From positions 11,607,060-11,671,059 of the forward strand of contig NC_049997.1 in the NCBI RefSeq assembly GCF_000003815.2: DNA of 64,000 bases. Reading direction: 5' to 3'. Within the stretch, counting starts at the first letter, position 1. Each line of letters opens with the position of its first letter. This stretch comes from Branchiostoma floridae. Lineage: Eukaryota; Chordata; Leptocardii; Amphioxiformes; Branchiostomatidae. A program made the translations under genes and the position numbers. The notes beneath the pieces were generated by a model. The model was not told the DNA's origin and did not search any database. It saw nothing but the letters and a program-made list of their open reading frames with translations. Of the stretch, positions 1 through 12,125 are shown piece after piece.

Positions 1-35
1 TTGTACCGGTACAATGTACCGATACCCAGCCCTAG
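1..35. repeat. End of a TIR element (partial)
   Basis: The first 35 bases end in a terminal motif, GATACCCAGCCCTA, preceded by GTACC/GGTAC palindromic blocks. This resembles the right end of the inverted-repeat element at 18744-19130 (GTACCAGTACCCACACCTA). The rest would lie left of the window. The call rests only on this similarity. Confidence 0.35.
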
Positions 36-296
36 GGTGTACAATTAAGTGGCTACTACTGTAGATAGAAATCAATCGTTCACTTGCATCATTAGTTGAT
101 GCGTGGCGGCTACAGACAGTTCCGACAGTTCTGCCATTAAATGCCAAAAAGTTAAATGCCATTTATAAAATTTTTAATAGCAAAGTTATTTCGAAGTAAA
201 ATATTTTTACAGAATACAGCTTTGCACCTTTGTAGTGACAAGGTACTTCTGATTCACCCTTTGATGTGTTTTTTTTCCACATTTTTTCTTCACACC

Positions 297-652
297 CAGG
301 GCTCGAAATTCATTTTGGGGAATAGGTGCACTGGTGCACCCAGCTTAAAAAATTGGGTGCACCAAAAAAATTTGGGGTGCACCACTTAAATCTAGTATTA
401 TTAATTACCTAAAAATAAAACATAGTTACAAGCTATCAAATTCTTAAATAAGCACCATGACAGACATTTTTTATCATCTTTCAAACACTTAGATGTCAAA
501 AATATGATGTACATGTATACTAGTAGTATACTTTGATATATTTACATACATATTCATAAGAAAATATTTGGGTGCACCAGTGCACCCACAGAAAATAATT
601 GGGTGCACAGCTCTAATTTTGGGTGCACATGCACCCAGTATTTTGAGCCCTG
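297..652. mobile_element. MITE-like element, CAGGGCTCGAAAT family, copy 1
   Basis: A non-coding element of about 356 bp starts CAGGGCTCGAAAT and ends with the imperfect reverse complement, TTTTGAGCCCTG. Inside it are many GGTGCACC palindromic blocks, such as GTGCACTGGTGCACCCAG. Two more copies with the same ends lie at 17100-17793 and 22437-22773. It lies left of the last CEP290 exon seen here, inside the next intron. No target-site duplication is obvious at this copy, so the superfamily is not assigned. Confidence 0.7.
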
Positions 653-675
653 ACATCCGTATGCAAACATCAAAC

Positions 676-3542
676 CTGAATCTCCTCCAGCTGTTCAGCG
701 ATCAGCCTGTTTTTCTCCCTCATCTTGTCACGATTCTCCACGTCGTCGCCCCGCCGCATCATCAGGGTCTCGCGCTGGGAGTCCAGCTGGTTCTGGTAGT
801 CACGGTTGTCCTCTCGGAGACGCTCCACCTCGCGACGAATCTCCTTTGCGCTCGTCTCAGCTTCCTCAGCTCTTGTCTCCATCTGTGATGAGGAAATTGA
901 AGCATTGATTATATAGAATTTGTTTAATGACTGCTGGTTACTCCCTGGTACAATACCTTTACTACAATAGCGTAGAAAATTTCTACATTTTACAGTACCT
1001 AAAAACTGTAGTTTGAAAGTACTGGATGAAAATATTGATGCAGAACAGAAGCAAAGAAACAAACTTGCTTGACACTTAGTTACCACTTAGGCCCTAGCTC
1101 CAGCAATAACCACATCTAGTATCTACACAGGCACAACTGTGATGACCACATACATTGTAACTCACACTATGTTTTAATCATTACTTGTTGCATTACAAAA
1201 CAAGCTTTTTCAGCAAGTTAACAATAAATAAGGTAAGAATAACAAAACTTGAGACTCAAGAATGGACAACTTCATACATGTATTGTCTTAACTCTCCCTA
1301 ATCTCAATACCAGTAGATAGTACTGACCCTCTCCCTGGCTGTTTTCTCCTTGCTGAGTTCTCGGTCCATCTCCTTGACCTGCTCCTGTAACTCATCAACC
1401 TGGCGCTCAAACTCACGGATCTCTTCACGCAGGAACCTGGGAGGGCAGAGGTCAATGTTTCAATCTTTAAAATGATGTTGAGCAATAGAACTGTAATAGA
1501 ACCTACCTACCAAGACCTAATCCCACGAGTTCCCGTTGTAACGGTAATAGAAATAAAAAATAAAATAAAAATTCACGGGTCTTAGTGGCAAGTGTGCAGA
1601 TGTTCACACACTGGCAGCACCAAATCCGTAGGTGTTTTTGGCACCTTTAGACAGATAAGCCGTGAGGCTCGGTGGGTGTCACTCCACCATCATGGGGGCA
1701 GGGGCATGGCGAGTACCGAACTCAGGACCTACTGATTCTGATTCCAATGCTCTAGCCATTGCGCCAAATAGACACCCAATGTAACACTAATAGGTACATC
1801 ATTTCTCCAGACATCTTTGTTACTATGGGTGATATCATTAGACATGATACATGTACATCAATTGATTGACATTTGAAATGACAGTCAGTAAAGCAAAAGA
1901 AACAGTGGCCTAGAATTCAGCCAGTTTAGGCATTTTGAAGTTTGCCAGCGCAGGATCTAAATCAAATGGTACCATGAAAAGCAATTAAAACAAGCTTCAT
2001 CCTTCTTTTATTGTCAGTATTGGATATTCACAATGTGTCTACAACTTGTCACTACCAGTACTTACCAGGTACTTGGTATACAACTTGTATTATAACAAAG
2101 AAGTAACTAATATAATGTAAGTGCAACTGGGAATTTTGCTGTTGTTTGTGAAGGTGTTGCAATACTATAGTGCAGATATCTGAGAGTTCTGTACAAACCT
2201 GGTGTTATCTGCAGCTGAGCCTCCCCCTCCTCCTCCTCCTCCTCCATATCTCTTCAGATCTTTCACCTCGTCTTTAAGGGCCTGGATCTGGTCTTCTTTC
2301 TCTTGTTCTACATCGTGACAAGGAAAGAGTTGAACATCAGAAAAAGGCAGGAGAATTTTGTCACCAAAACAACAAATTTTGTCAAGCAAAAGAAAAAAGG
2401 AAAAAGTTAAGATTTCAATGTGAAAAAAAAATCTATAACTCAGTAATCTAATTCAAGTACATCTACATGTATTCAGTATTTCTAGAACACGTTTCAAACA
2501 CTATTACTATATTTCATAAACATATATTTCATCATATATAATACACTTGCTGGAGGAGAATGGAGATCCTTTGTCCAGAGGCTGACAATTCACAGGCCCT
2601 TAGGCCTAGAGGCGTCGGGGTGAGAAGGTGAGAAGATAATACACTTACTTGATTTAGTATCTTCCTCCAGTTCTTCCATCAGAACTTTTGACTCTTCTGC
2701 TTTCTCCTAAATGAAGAAAGGAAGGAAACTGGTCATAAAACGCATATGAATTCCATGTTCTATATTTCAGAACACTTAATATCCCAACATGTGGTGTGTA
2801 AGGTTTTGCTGGTATATCTCACAGCAAACAATGATCATGGCGGGGCAAAATCCACTGGGACAACCATATTATAAAAGACCAGTTGACAATTTAAAGCAAC
2901 ATAAGGGAAGACTTTCACGGTTTCACCACCTCAACCTAACCCTTAGACAGTGTTAACCTGTAGGACAAAGCCAACCGTTAGTCTTCCATCAAGACTCCAT
3001 CTATGTGCAACTGCACGCATGTCTAACCATCACAATAGTAGGGAAAAACAGACGATATATAAGGCAGTGAGTGAGTACATTAGTGTACTAATAACATTTC
3101 CGCCATAACATAATCTTAACCCTTAAACTGCCAGAGTTTCAGCACTATAAAATGCTACCAGTGCCAGGGTTGGCTGCTGACCTCCAAAAAGAGGCGCGCA
3201 AAGTTGCTACATGTACTTTGGGGGGAATACGTTATCCCGGATATATCCGGGTGCGGCACACAGGACAATGTATATGTGTGCCGGATATATCCGGGCTTGG
3301 CAGTTTAAGGGTTAAGAGTCAAAACAACAATGACTTTTCCTTACGTTCATGATGGCTTGTGTGACCTTGAAGAGATGTATGAGTCTCTCCGGGCTCTCGT
3401 TGAGTTCTCCAGACCCTTCAGCTTTAGACAGCATCTCATACATCATGTCTGACTCATCCTCACCCATGCTGTCTGGGTCCACCCTCATCAGGCGATCCCA
3501 GTCCACCTGGGGGGCCATGGCTGAGGGCTAGTCTGCACAAAC
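676..3542 (-). CDS. CEP290: CEP290, N-terminal exons (gene continues off the left edge)
   Basis: CEP290 is a large coiled-coil scaffold of the ciliary transition zone and centriolar satellites. Five coding exons are visible on the minus strand: 3345-3542 (ATG at 3518), 2649-2706, 2199-2307, 1328-1436 and 676-882. Their phases join without conflict and give 219 codons. The family signature is clear. The N-terminus MAPQVDWDRLMRVDPDSM resembles the vertebrate start with its VDPD motif. IHLFKVTQAIM follows. The fifth exon has YQNQLDSQRETLMMRRGDD, matching the conserved DYQKQIDSQKETLLSRRGED block. A run of nine glycines encoded by GGA/GGG triplets sits in the third exon before SAADNTRF, which is family-like. 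A short 5' UTR (3519-3542) follows an acceptor at 3543-3544. The upstream non-coding exon is probably near 4542-4620. Introns carry a SINE and a piggyBac-like MITE. I am confident of the family. Exon borders are by consensus only. Confidence 0.9.
1540..1778 (-). repeat. tRNA-derived SINE in CEP290 intron
   Basis: Read on the minus strand, the 5' part has a pol III A-box-like TGGCGCAATGGCTAGAGC and, about 30 nt on, a B-box-like GAGTTCGGTACTC. This is the spacing of a tRNA-derived promoter. A unique body follows, then an A/T-rich tail near 1540-1570. The head-body-tail order fits a SINE inserted antisense to the window strand. The exact 3' end and the flanking duplication are not certain. Confidence 0.7.
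3120..3311. mobile_element. piggyBac-like MITE with TTAA target site
   Basis: The element is 192 bp. It begins CCCTTAAACTGCCA and ends with its exact 14-nt reverse complement, flanked on both sides by TTAA (3116-3119 and 3312-3315). TTAA duplication plus CCC-starting inverted termini is the hallmark of piggyBac-type elements. No coding capacity is present. An inner pair of GGATATATCCGGG blocks adds secondary structure. It lies 33 bp from the first CEP290 coding exon, inside the following intron. Confidence 0.8.
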
Positions 3543-4200
3543 CTGTACAATAAGGATAGAGATAGGATGCTAGTAATAACTACTAGTATGTCAAATTACT
3601 TGCATCATTTGTAAAGTGTAGGATACTGGGAGGGAGTTGAACAAAGCCTGATTTTGCATTTCGCAAGACGTACTGCTGGCTGAGGATCTGCATGCCAATT
3701 TTTCTGTGAGGAATGTGAGCTACATGTATTTCAATAAACCGTTAATCATATATAGCCGACCCACTTTAATGATACAATGTTCAATATTTCTGAATACTAG
3801 TTGTTTTATCAGGTCAATTAGTATGTCGCTGAATTAAGGTACTCTTTTTACACAACACTGCTATCTTTCCACTTTATTTATGTAAATACTTTGCACTTGT
3901 GATCACATCTGTAAGCAGCGATACATAATACTTACTGATGAATTCTTTATATTGCATGATCAAACTCAAATGTCAGAATTATCAAAGGTCACAATGGAGC
4001 ACCCGCTCGTGTCAATGTTCTCGTGTCAGTCCATGAACACAACAATCCAATAAACAAATTGTTCCCAAAACCTTTTACCTGAATTTACCTGAACCGCAGA
4101 GGTTGCAAGAACATAAGTCAATTTACTATCCCAAATTTACATAAGACGTTTCCTAGATTCCCCATGTAGACTTTCCTAACAACAAATGCTGAAAGGGAAA

Positions 4201-4214
4201 GTAACCCAAGCAAC
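4201..4214 (+). promoter_or_regulatory. Candidate RFX X-box between CEP290 and CCDC34
   Basis: The 14-mer GTAACCCAAGCAAC fits the RFX-factor consensus GTNRCC-N(0-3)-RGYAAC exactly, with a 2-nt spacer. RFX factors drive ciliary genes, and both flanking genes are ciliary. It lies in the presumed first (5' UTR) intron of CEP290, about 0.4 kb from its likely start site. One exact consensus match is suggestive, not proof of binding. Confidence 0.55.
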
Positions 4215-4541
4215 ATGAAAGTATCTCACTGATCAAGGCTAACACCTGGTTGTGCTAGTGCCACCTGTCCACGAATTATGGCACTATATATCGATCAGTA
4301 GTTACAAACACATCACTATAATTCTCCTTCTTTTGCCAAAAAATAACGTATTGCAAAAAATTCAAGATCTTCTATTTTTCTTAAGTAGTGTTCGATGAAA
4401 TCCACCGTCCTCTCCCTCCAACCCATCGCATCGTTACAAACAAAAAACGGGACACAAAATCAAAGATGTCTCGAGCTTTTTAGCGCCATTCGTCAGCGAT
4501 ATCTGAAGAGTTCATGATTCAGACAACTGTGATCTACTAAC

Positions 4542-5092
4542 CTTTGGTATTTTCAACGAACCTAGTTGGTCTCAGGCGACGGAAACCTCGCTAATATCAA
4601 CAAAAACAAAGTCGACTGGCCGAAATGGACCGTCGCGCCGCCATTTTGAAACTGAGGTATTTGTTAGAAACGTCGTTCCCAGGATTTCAATGGGAAGATT
4701 GCATTGCGAACAAAGTGCCCTGGGTACAAGAGTCTAGAATATTACATCATATCGAATCTTTAGGGGTGTTGGAAATAAAAAAAATTATTTGTACCAATAA
4801 AATAGAACAATATAAAATAATAAAATGTACTTATACTGTCTTTATAAGAAGTTTATATTGTGAATTTATCATTTTTATTATAACCATTTTTTTACAATCG
4901 TACTTTACCTACTACTTGGTGGTCTATTCCAAGTCGTAGAGGATGACGGGATACGCGCCATTTTGAAAACAAAACAAAAACATCTCAGCTTGTCTGGAGA
5001 CAACTTTTCGTCCGTTTTCTTCCATTTTCGATCAAAAGAGCCATCGATTCCACTTCTCTCATGAGCATCTAGTTGTGACACATATATAACAG
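4542..5092. promoter_or_regulatory. Putative bidirectional promoter and first exons, CEP290 / CCDC34
   Basis: On the minus strand, a good donor (GTTAGT, 4536-4541) would end a CEP290 5' UTR exon at 4542. On the plus strand, AACAG|GTGAGA at 5092/5093 is a good donor for a CCDC34 5' UTR exon. That exon carries a short upstream reading frame (ATG AGC ATC TAG). Between them are CpG-containing DNA and the YY1-like block GCCGCCATTTTG (4637-4648), with a second GCGCCATTTTG near 4955. The divergent layout and spacing fit one shared promoter. Start sites are inferred. Confidence 0.5.
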
Positions 5093-5189
5093 GTGAGAAT
5101 GGTACAGTTATTTTCTCAGCGATGGTGTAGATGGCTTTGGCTAAAGTTGCTATCCATTTTAGGGGGAGGGGGGCATCAGACTAATTTTT

Positions 5190-6495
5190 ATTTAGAGTTG
5201 CCTGTTACTGAAGAAACTGTCCTGGATTGGGGTTAAAGATGTAGAACTCAAATGGTTCACAAATTACCTATTTGATAGAAAGCAGACAGTGTCTCTAGAC
5301 GGTTGTGTATCTGATTACCTCCCAGTGACAGTAGGTGTGCCACAAGGGTCAATCCTTGGGCCATTGTTATTTATTGTGTTTATAAATGATCTACCTGACT
5401 GTATCTCCAACAAAGTATGTCTCTATGCTGATGATACGGCAATTTTTTGCTCCAGTAATGACACTAGGTACATTGAAGCCACTCTGAATTCAGAACTCTC
5501 CCACATAGCTACATGGTTCCAGATAAACCATTTGACCCTAAATGCTTCAAAGACAAAGTGGATGCTCTTTGGGAGCAGTGGTAAGCTTAAGAAAGCACAT
5601 ACAGTGTCAATCAAAATTGGACTAGAGTCAATAGAAAGAGTGGTTTCATTTAAATACCTAGGGCTTATTCTTGATGACAAATTGTTGTGGAATGAACATG
5701 TTGACAAACTCTGCTCAAAGGTAACCCAACGAGTAGGTTTACTCAGACGTCTTAGACCTTGCTTCACTGTAAATATAGCTGACATGTTGTATAAAGCACT
5801 GGTACTCCCCCTTCTGGATTACTGTGACACCGTGTGGGATAGCTGCGGAGTGGGGAGACAACAACAACTCCAAGTGCTGCAGAACCGGGCTGCCAGGGTA
5901 GTTCTGCAACTCAACCTACAGGCCAGCAGTGTCCTCAACCTTCATGAGAAGCTCAGCTGGCAGTACCTCGCAGGGAGAAGGCGGGATCATGTGTGCATTA
6001 TGGTTTACAAGTGTATCAATGGGCTAGCACCAACATACCTATCATCCATCTTCTCTCACAACCACAACTTACACAATTACCAAACCAGACAGACATCACT
6101 CCTATACAAACCCTTTTTCAGGACCACAACAGGACAGCGTACATTTTCATACAGAGGTGCTAAACACTTTAATTCACTTCCAGCCTACATTAAGCAAGTT
6201 CAAAGCCTAAATTCATTTAAGTCAGCTTTGAAAGACCTAACATAGTTTCAGTACTGAGTAGTGACCTCTGACCTCCCAAACTGTTGACCTTGGATCGGAT
6301 TATGATTTTGATTTATCTATGTCTTTCATTTTTCAGTTGTATTTATATGTTCCGACGTATTGTCTACTTTCTCTCTGTAAGTTGTTTTTATTTCCTTGTA
6401 TGTATATGTGAATACTGGGCCCTATTGAAAACCAGTGTACTGACACTGAATAGGCTACCCAGGTGTATGAAAATAAACAAACAAACAAACAAAAG
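5190..6495 (+). mobile_element. 5'-truncated non-LTR retrotransposon with open RT 3' half
   Basis: An open frame to the stop at 6243-6245 encodes the back half of a reverse transcriptase. It shows GVPQGSILGPLLF, the catalytic YADD box (LYADDTAIF), FKYLGLILDDKLLWNEHV, and the C-terminal LVLPLLDYCDTVWDS and QNRAARVV blocks. The frame continues upstream to about 5190 (LLLKKLSWIGVKDVELKWF). The 5' half, with the endonuclease, is missing. The 3' end is a short A-rich (AAAC)n tail at 6470-6492, as in CR1/L2-like LINEs. The clade is not certain. No stops or shifts were seen in the retained RT, so the insertion looks fairly young. It lies between the CCDC34 5' exon and its first coding exon. Confidence 0.88.
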
Positions 6496-6757
6496 TAGAG
6501 TAGAGTTGTTCCAGCCCGGTAGGAGTGTCCTCTCCAGTTTGGGCTGCTCTTCAATTCAGGATACTGACATTGCCGGTCTTAGGGGATGATCCAGTGCCTT
6601 GTAGATTTAGACACTTCCTCTTATACACTAGCTATGTTTAGAATAGAATCAACTATGTTTAATACCATAGATTCTATAAATATCTGTTGAATCACACTAA
6701 AGAAACTCAGCTAGATGCAATTCTGTAGCTCAGACAATGGGCACACCATACATATAA

Positions 6758-6941
6758 GGTCTGCATGCTCTTTTACGTAAGGCGTAGGCAGCCTATTTCC
6801 CGTAAGTCGTAGGGAAAACCATGTTATCTTCGTAGTGAGGCGACCAAATTTAGCGTAATTGCCTTCCTTGATTTAGCGTAATACGTAGGGGGTTCTTCTG
6901 AATACAGCGTAAATCGTTGTCGGGACCCCCCATGCAGACCC
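6758..6941. mobile_element. Small inverted-repeat element in CCDC34 intron
   Basis: GGTCTGCATG near 6758 is mirrored by CATGCAGACC at 6931-6940. The interior has diverged repeats of TAGCGTAA and ACGTAAGGCGTAG blocks. It is non-coding and about 185 bp, so MITE-like. The ends are approximate. Confidence 0.5.
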
Positions 6942-7101
6942 TCACCATAAACTATGAATGATAGAGATGCAAATATGATTATTGCCATGAACTACTTTGT
7001 GTACAACTCAAGTTAAGACCACCATGTTTTTGCCCAGCGTATGTAGAGTTTGCAATGTAAAATACATGTAGTAATAAATATTCTTTTCCCCAGCTGTGAC
7101 G

Positions 7102-10100
7102 ATGTATGCTGAGATCAGAAGTCGTCCCCAGTCCAGCCCCATCCACCCCCCGTTCCGCCGCACCCTGGCTGATGACCTGGCCACTGATAACATCCCCGGA
7201 CTGGCCGTGGGGAGGAGGAGGGCACCCCCGGGGGTCAGACAGTCAGCTAGACAGGTGCTCAACAGGTGGGTGCTGTAAAAAGTATCGGGATGTTTCAGTC
7301 TATGACTCTATGGACAATCAAGGTGATCTGGCATCAGGTCCAGGATGTCTCTGATCATGATTAGGGTTAATTTTAGTGTTAGCAGGATCAGGTTGAGTTA
7401 GACTTAGGATCAGGTTATACATGGCATGTAGTTTATTAATATGCATCTTGTCAGTGAAACAGGGGCCGAACTGTCCAGGTGTCTCTGAATGGCATTTTCC
7501 AGTCAGAGATTTAGCCTTTGCAAACAGTCAGACTGTCTTATCTATCAAGATTTAGGAATTACCATAACTTTTGTTCCTTATTCATCATAAACAAAATTCC
7601 GTCAAGCGACTGGTCGTAAGTTCTGAGAAAATACTCTGATGAATCTTCTTTTTTGCTGTTTCTCATATTCACAGTACACTGTATTTTGTAAACAAAAACG
7701 CAGAAGTGCTCATCATATATTATTTTCCTTTAGGACCTACTCAGATGAGTCTATGACAGGTTACTCCACGGACTCCCTGCTGTCCATCCTGTCACATGAC
7801 AGCTACACCACGCCCACAGACTCGGACCTGTCTGACGAGGACACCAAGGAAAAACTATACAGGTCACGGTCGTAAAGTATTCGTGTAGTGAGTGTAGTAT
7901 TTAACAAAAGTGTTAGGTAAATAGGGTGTATGGCCCAATGTACCTCAAAGGTACAGGAGAAACTAAGGTGCTAAGGTAAGGTAAGTACTCACTTTATATT
8001 CTGCTGAAAACATTGTTGTACATGAAAACAATTGATTATGTATAAAGAGCTTTGTACTATCCAGTGACTTGATGAAAATATCAACGGTATTTTCTGCTGT
8101 GTTCGGAAAGGTAAAAAAAAGGAAAGACAGTGATAAACTAATTCTTAGACTACAGTGTAGTGGGTACCAAATGTGACATCATTTTCAAAGTGATGATCCC
8201 TACCTCATGTATGCACACACAATTAACTGGTAGTCATGTGGCTGCTACCAATTCTCTACTGGTAACGTAATGTAACGCACAGAGAGAAGGTTGAAAGATC
8301 TTTTCCTGTCTTAATTAGAATGCTAGTACATGTAGTAACATCAGATGTTGTTTCCACAGAAAAGAGAAACCTCCTGACCCACCTAAACCAAGAGACCCTC
8401 CAACCAGGAAACAGAAGAAGGAAAAGAAGGCTTCTCACTGGGAGGAGTGGGTCGTGAGGAAGACTCAAGAGGAGAGGGAGAAAAGGAGGAAACAGGCATG
8501 GAAGGTAAGGAGGTAACACTGTGGATTTGATATCAATCCTTCCTTCTAGCAAAAGGTCATCCAAAAGTTTAGTAGAATGACCAAAAAGAGAAGTGGTGTC
8601 AAATGGCTTAATGGCTAGGCTAGTGTAAATGAGATTGAGTGGTCAAGAAAGTCCTTGAGAAAGGCAACTTCCCATTACTGTACCAAGGTATAAAATGAGT
8701 GTCTGCCTTTGGTTGGGGAGGAAAAAGACATTGGAAGGAGAAGAATGGGCTCTGCCTTACAGTATACTACTTTAGACACTGTGCCTGTACCACTATAGCC
8801 TAGAAAAGACTATGCAATCATATTATGACTTTTACCTTTAATTTGACTGGAAGAGCTAGTTGAAGATGTCTATGCTATGTACATATTTGATTTAAAATGT
8901 TTGTTTGTTTTACTTGTCAGGAAAAGGAAGATAAAGAAGAAGAAGAAAGACAAAGAAAAGAGAAAGAAGAGAAGAAGCAAATGGCTGACAAGAAGCACAA
9001 AGAGTGGGCTGAGCAGAAAACACTACAGCAAAAAATACAGAGACAGGCAAAGGTTCGACAAGAGAAAGCAGAAAAAGAAATAGAAGAACAGAAAAAGCAA
9101 CAAATTCATGTAAGTATATCATTCATGTACATAGTGATATCCTTGTTTATTGTAACACCTAAGTTTTGAGAAAAAAATGTCTGTAATGCAATTTAAGAAA
9201 ACATCTAATGATACAATATGTTCAGATAAAAAAGCATACTTGTCAAGTTGTTTGTTAATTCAAATTGTAGTATGATGAGGACCAATTGAAATGTAAAACA
9301 TCATAAGGTTTATGTTGTAATTTTTCTCTCTCCACCAGGAAAAAGCTCAAAAGGAATATGACAGGTGGCTAGAAATGAAGAAACAGAAGGAGGAAGAGGT
9401 AAGACAAAAGGAAGAGGAAGATAGAAGAAGAAAAGAAGCTGAGAAAGAGGAGAAACAGAAGCAAGCAGAAGAGGTGTACAATGACTGGCTGAAGAAGTCC
9501 AAGACAAAACCCAGACCAATGTTCCACAGTTTTGGGTACACAGGAGGAGTTCTTACTGGTTAGTATTTGACAGGAAGACTACAAGTTTGTGTGATTCACT
9601 GTGACGGTGTGAAAGACCAGAATATGGCTACCACTGTGTATGCAAACTTTGCACAAAAAAGTTTGGTTTATCATATCTCTGTAAATTATATCTCAATTTC
9701 ATTAGATTGTATATCATTGAAAAGCTTCTCTATTGCCATTTCCAATGATATTCCCATTGTGATGATTGTTCTTTCTTGTGTTGAGTGCAAACACTTTTTG
9801 TCATGATCAGATGTACTCATATAGTCAACTTTGGTATGCTGTTGATAATGGCACAAATTGAATGTAGAAATGGCTTATCAAATTTCATTTTTGGAGCTTC
9901 CTTTGTGACAGTGAGTGTATATACTAATGGTAAATGTTAAAGGAAAGCTCATCGAAACTATTATATAACCAAAATGAAATTTTGTGCAAATAGTTAAGTG
10001 TAAGGAAAGGTTGTGTTTTTAACTGTTTCCTTGTTTGTCTAATTACTAATAGCCCAAACCAGTATAGCTAACTTTGCTTCTCAAACTGTTTATCACCTCC

Positions 10101-10333
10101 CATCTCCAGGATACCATGACCGAGCTGCTTACCCCATTCCCAGCTTCTACAACCCCGTTCCCTGGATGCCCATACACGTGCCAAAGGAGAAACAGCCTAC
10201 AAAAGTCCCAGACAAGAAGCGGAGGGGGGGCAGACAGAAGAGCCAACACCAGCCGTCACCCCCTCTGCTGTGGAAAGAGGTGGAACAAAGAACTGTCCGG
10301 AAACAGAGTTCTCTCATCACCAGAAAGAGATAG
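7102..10333 (+). CDS. CCDC34: CCDC34 (coiled-coil domain-containing protein 34)
   Basis: Six coding exons (7102-7265, 7734-7862, 8360-8504, 8921-9109, 9339-9558, 10110-10333) join in phase to 357 codons including the stop. The first exon probably starts at 7094, after a CAG acceptor, with the ATG eight bases in. Exon 3 has the conserved SHWEEWVVRKTQEE block. Exons 4-5 are a charged K/E-rich coiled coil with HKEWAEQK and YNDWLKKSKTKPRP repeats. The C-terminus has FGYTGGVLTGY followed by IPSFYNPVPWMPIHVPKEKQ, matching the hallmark FYNPIPWKPIHMP tail of vertebrate CCDC34. The vertebrate protein is linked to centrosomes and sperm flagella, so the head-to-head CEP290 neighbour fits a ciliary role. 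The exon 2 donor (AG|GTCACG) is weak. The N-terminus is not conserved with the human protein, so an extra upstream coding exon cannot be excluded. Confidence 0.88.
8596..8735 (+). repeat. SINE-like fragment in CCDC34 intron
   Basis: The stretch containing GAGAAAGGCAACTTCCC and, further on, AAATGAGTGTCTGCCTTTGG resembles the central and 3' part of a tRNA-SINE body found in many aquatic animals. No pol III head is present. This is recognised by general look only. Confidence 0.35.
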
Positions 10334-12125
10334 GAAGAACTGCAATAACCTTTTTTTAAAGCAGGTTTGAGTTTTCAAGGCTTGTAAAGCTCATGTAGCC
10401 TGGGTACCATCCTCCATTGAAACCTCTGGTTCAATATTTTTTCTTGCTAATTTTGTTAGCAACCAGGCTGAAGCTCTTGTACACCACTGTATACAAAAGT
10501 CAAAGCATGATAGGGAGCCCTAGTTTGCTACTTGTAAAAGATTTCCAGTGCTGTTACTTGCAATACAAGTTTTGTAATTACATACTATTTGCACTGTACT
10601 TGTATGTAAATTCTTAAAGCACTGAATATTCACTGAAATGCAAAAATTTAGGGACATTTTTTTCTATTTGTTCTAGAATATGAAACTAAAAAAAGCTTGT
10701 CAACAATAATGATTTGTCTGATTTTCCTATGGGGCAGCAGTATTGTACAATGTTGTTACCATTTCCCTGGTTTTATAGTCCAGGAAAGGTATACTATAAA
10801 TGGGAGAATTTGTGCTGCACATAATAAATTATGCACTGATGTACAAAGTAGACTCAAATTTGACATTGCTTTTGCTATATATTCACTTACTTCAATGTAT
10901 GATTTGTTTACAATGATAAAGTGGATTATAATGATTACACAGTAAACATGATACAGCTTTACTTTTTACTGATTAGAACATACAATACATGATATATGAA
11001 CACTGAAGGCACTTGATAACTCAAATCACACAACAATCACTTTACACATTGAATTTCATCCTCATATTTGTTAGCATAAAAAATATTTTTTAGTTACAAA
11101 ACGTTGTAGACTTTATTGACAAGTTCTACACTCAGGTAGATGTTTGGTTCTATCAAATTTTCTACATCTCCATGATAATGTTATGGGAAAGATGGCCCAT
11201 CGTTCAAATGTCTATTTTGTTACTTATTAATCATGCACTTTACAGTATTGATAGTTTAGAGACATTGCAAAATGTTTGCAGAATATGTCTGTTTCTCATG
11301 ACTTTATTGAAAAGAGCCTGAGCGACAACTTCATTCAAAGTGTTCAAAACATAAAACAAAGTAGCATACCTAAGATATAACTTCAAATACTTAGACGTAC
11401 CTATGGTTGTTAAAGTTGTACAGTTGTCTACATTGCTGCTACATATCACTGTTCATCATATACCACTATTACCAGTAAAGTTTTGAATAAAACATTGGCA
11501 AAAACAATCTGAAATGAAGAACGCACCCCTCAAACCATGTCCTCCGGATTTATATATAATCAATACAAACTACACAAAGCTTCATAGCTTTTCTGTAAAG
11601 CCCTCTTAGCCAGCCAGACTGTAAAATCACCATACCTACTTTCCTAGTTTTTGTATACTAAATCTTATCACAAGTATACACAATTAAAAACACTTGCAGC
11701 TGACAATCTTGCTTGACATTGTAACTAAATGTACTTTTGATATGTTGCATAGACATTAGCAAATGACAGCCAATTCTAGGTGATGCTACAAATATTCATG
11801 TACCCTTTTCCTGGTATGAGTCTGGTGACCTTTCATAACAAGATTTGGGTCATACACATTGAAATGAATTATGCAATTTTCTATTAAATGCATTTTGTAC
11901 ATGAATGGATCTAATTCTGTGACACATTTGTTACAGCTTGGTTCAACAATTGACAGTTGCATAGTTCCTATCCAAAGATTAAAACATAAAATGGCACCAT
12001 TTTGCTATTTTGACATACATTGTACATGAATTTCTGTTTTTCAAATTATCATAGTTGACTGCAGTATACATGTGGCAACAGGCATATAGAAAAATATTGG
12101 GTTGGCTTGAGTGTTTTTCCCAGTG
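10334..12125. other. 3' flank shared by convergent CCDC34 and nuclear receptor
   Basis: No coding sequence is recognised here. For CCDC34, AATAAA at 10823-10828 is a plausible poly(A) signal about 0.5 kb after the stop. For the receptor on the other strand, TTTATT at 11303-11308 and 11112-11117 (AATAAA on the minus strand) would end its transcript beyond the helix-12 array, which would put the array in the 3' UTR. GCCTGGGTACCATCC at 10399 is a lone end of the element family seen at 19317. Confidence 0.5.

Noticed and set aside
1540..1778. Functional tRNA gene
   Set aside because: A- and B-box-like segments are present, but the head runs into a SINE body and no tRNA cloverleaf acceptor pairing was found.
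4625..4939. Plus-strand frame of 104 codons beginning MDRRAAILKLR
   Set aside because: It lies in the promoter region, is AT-rich after the first 12 codons, shows no family similarity, and a better CCDC34 5' donor exists at 5093. The start may be 5' UTR.
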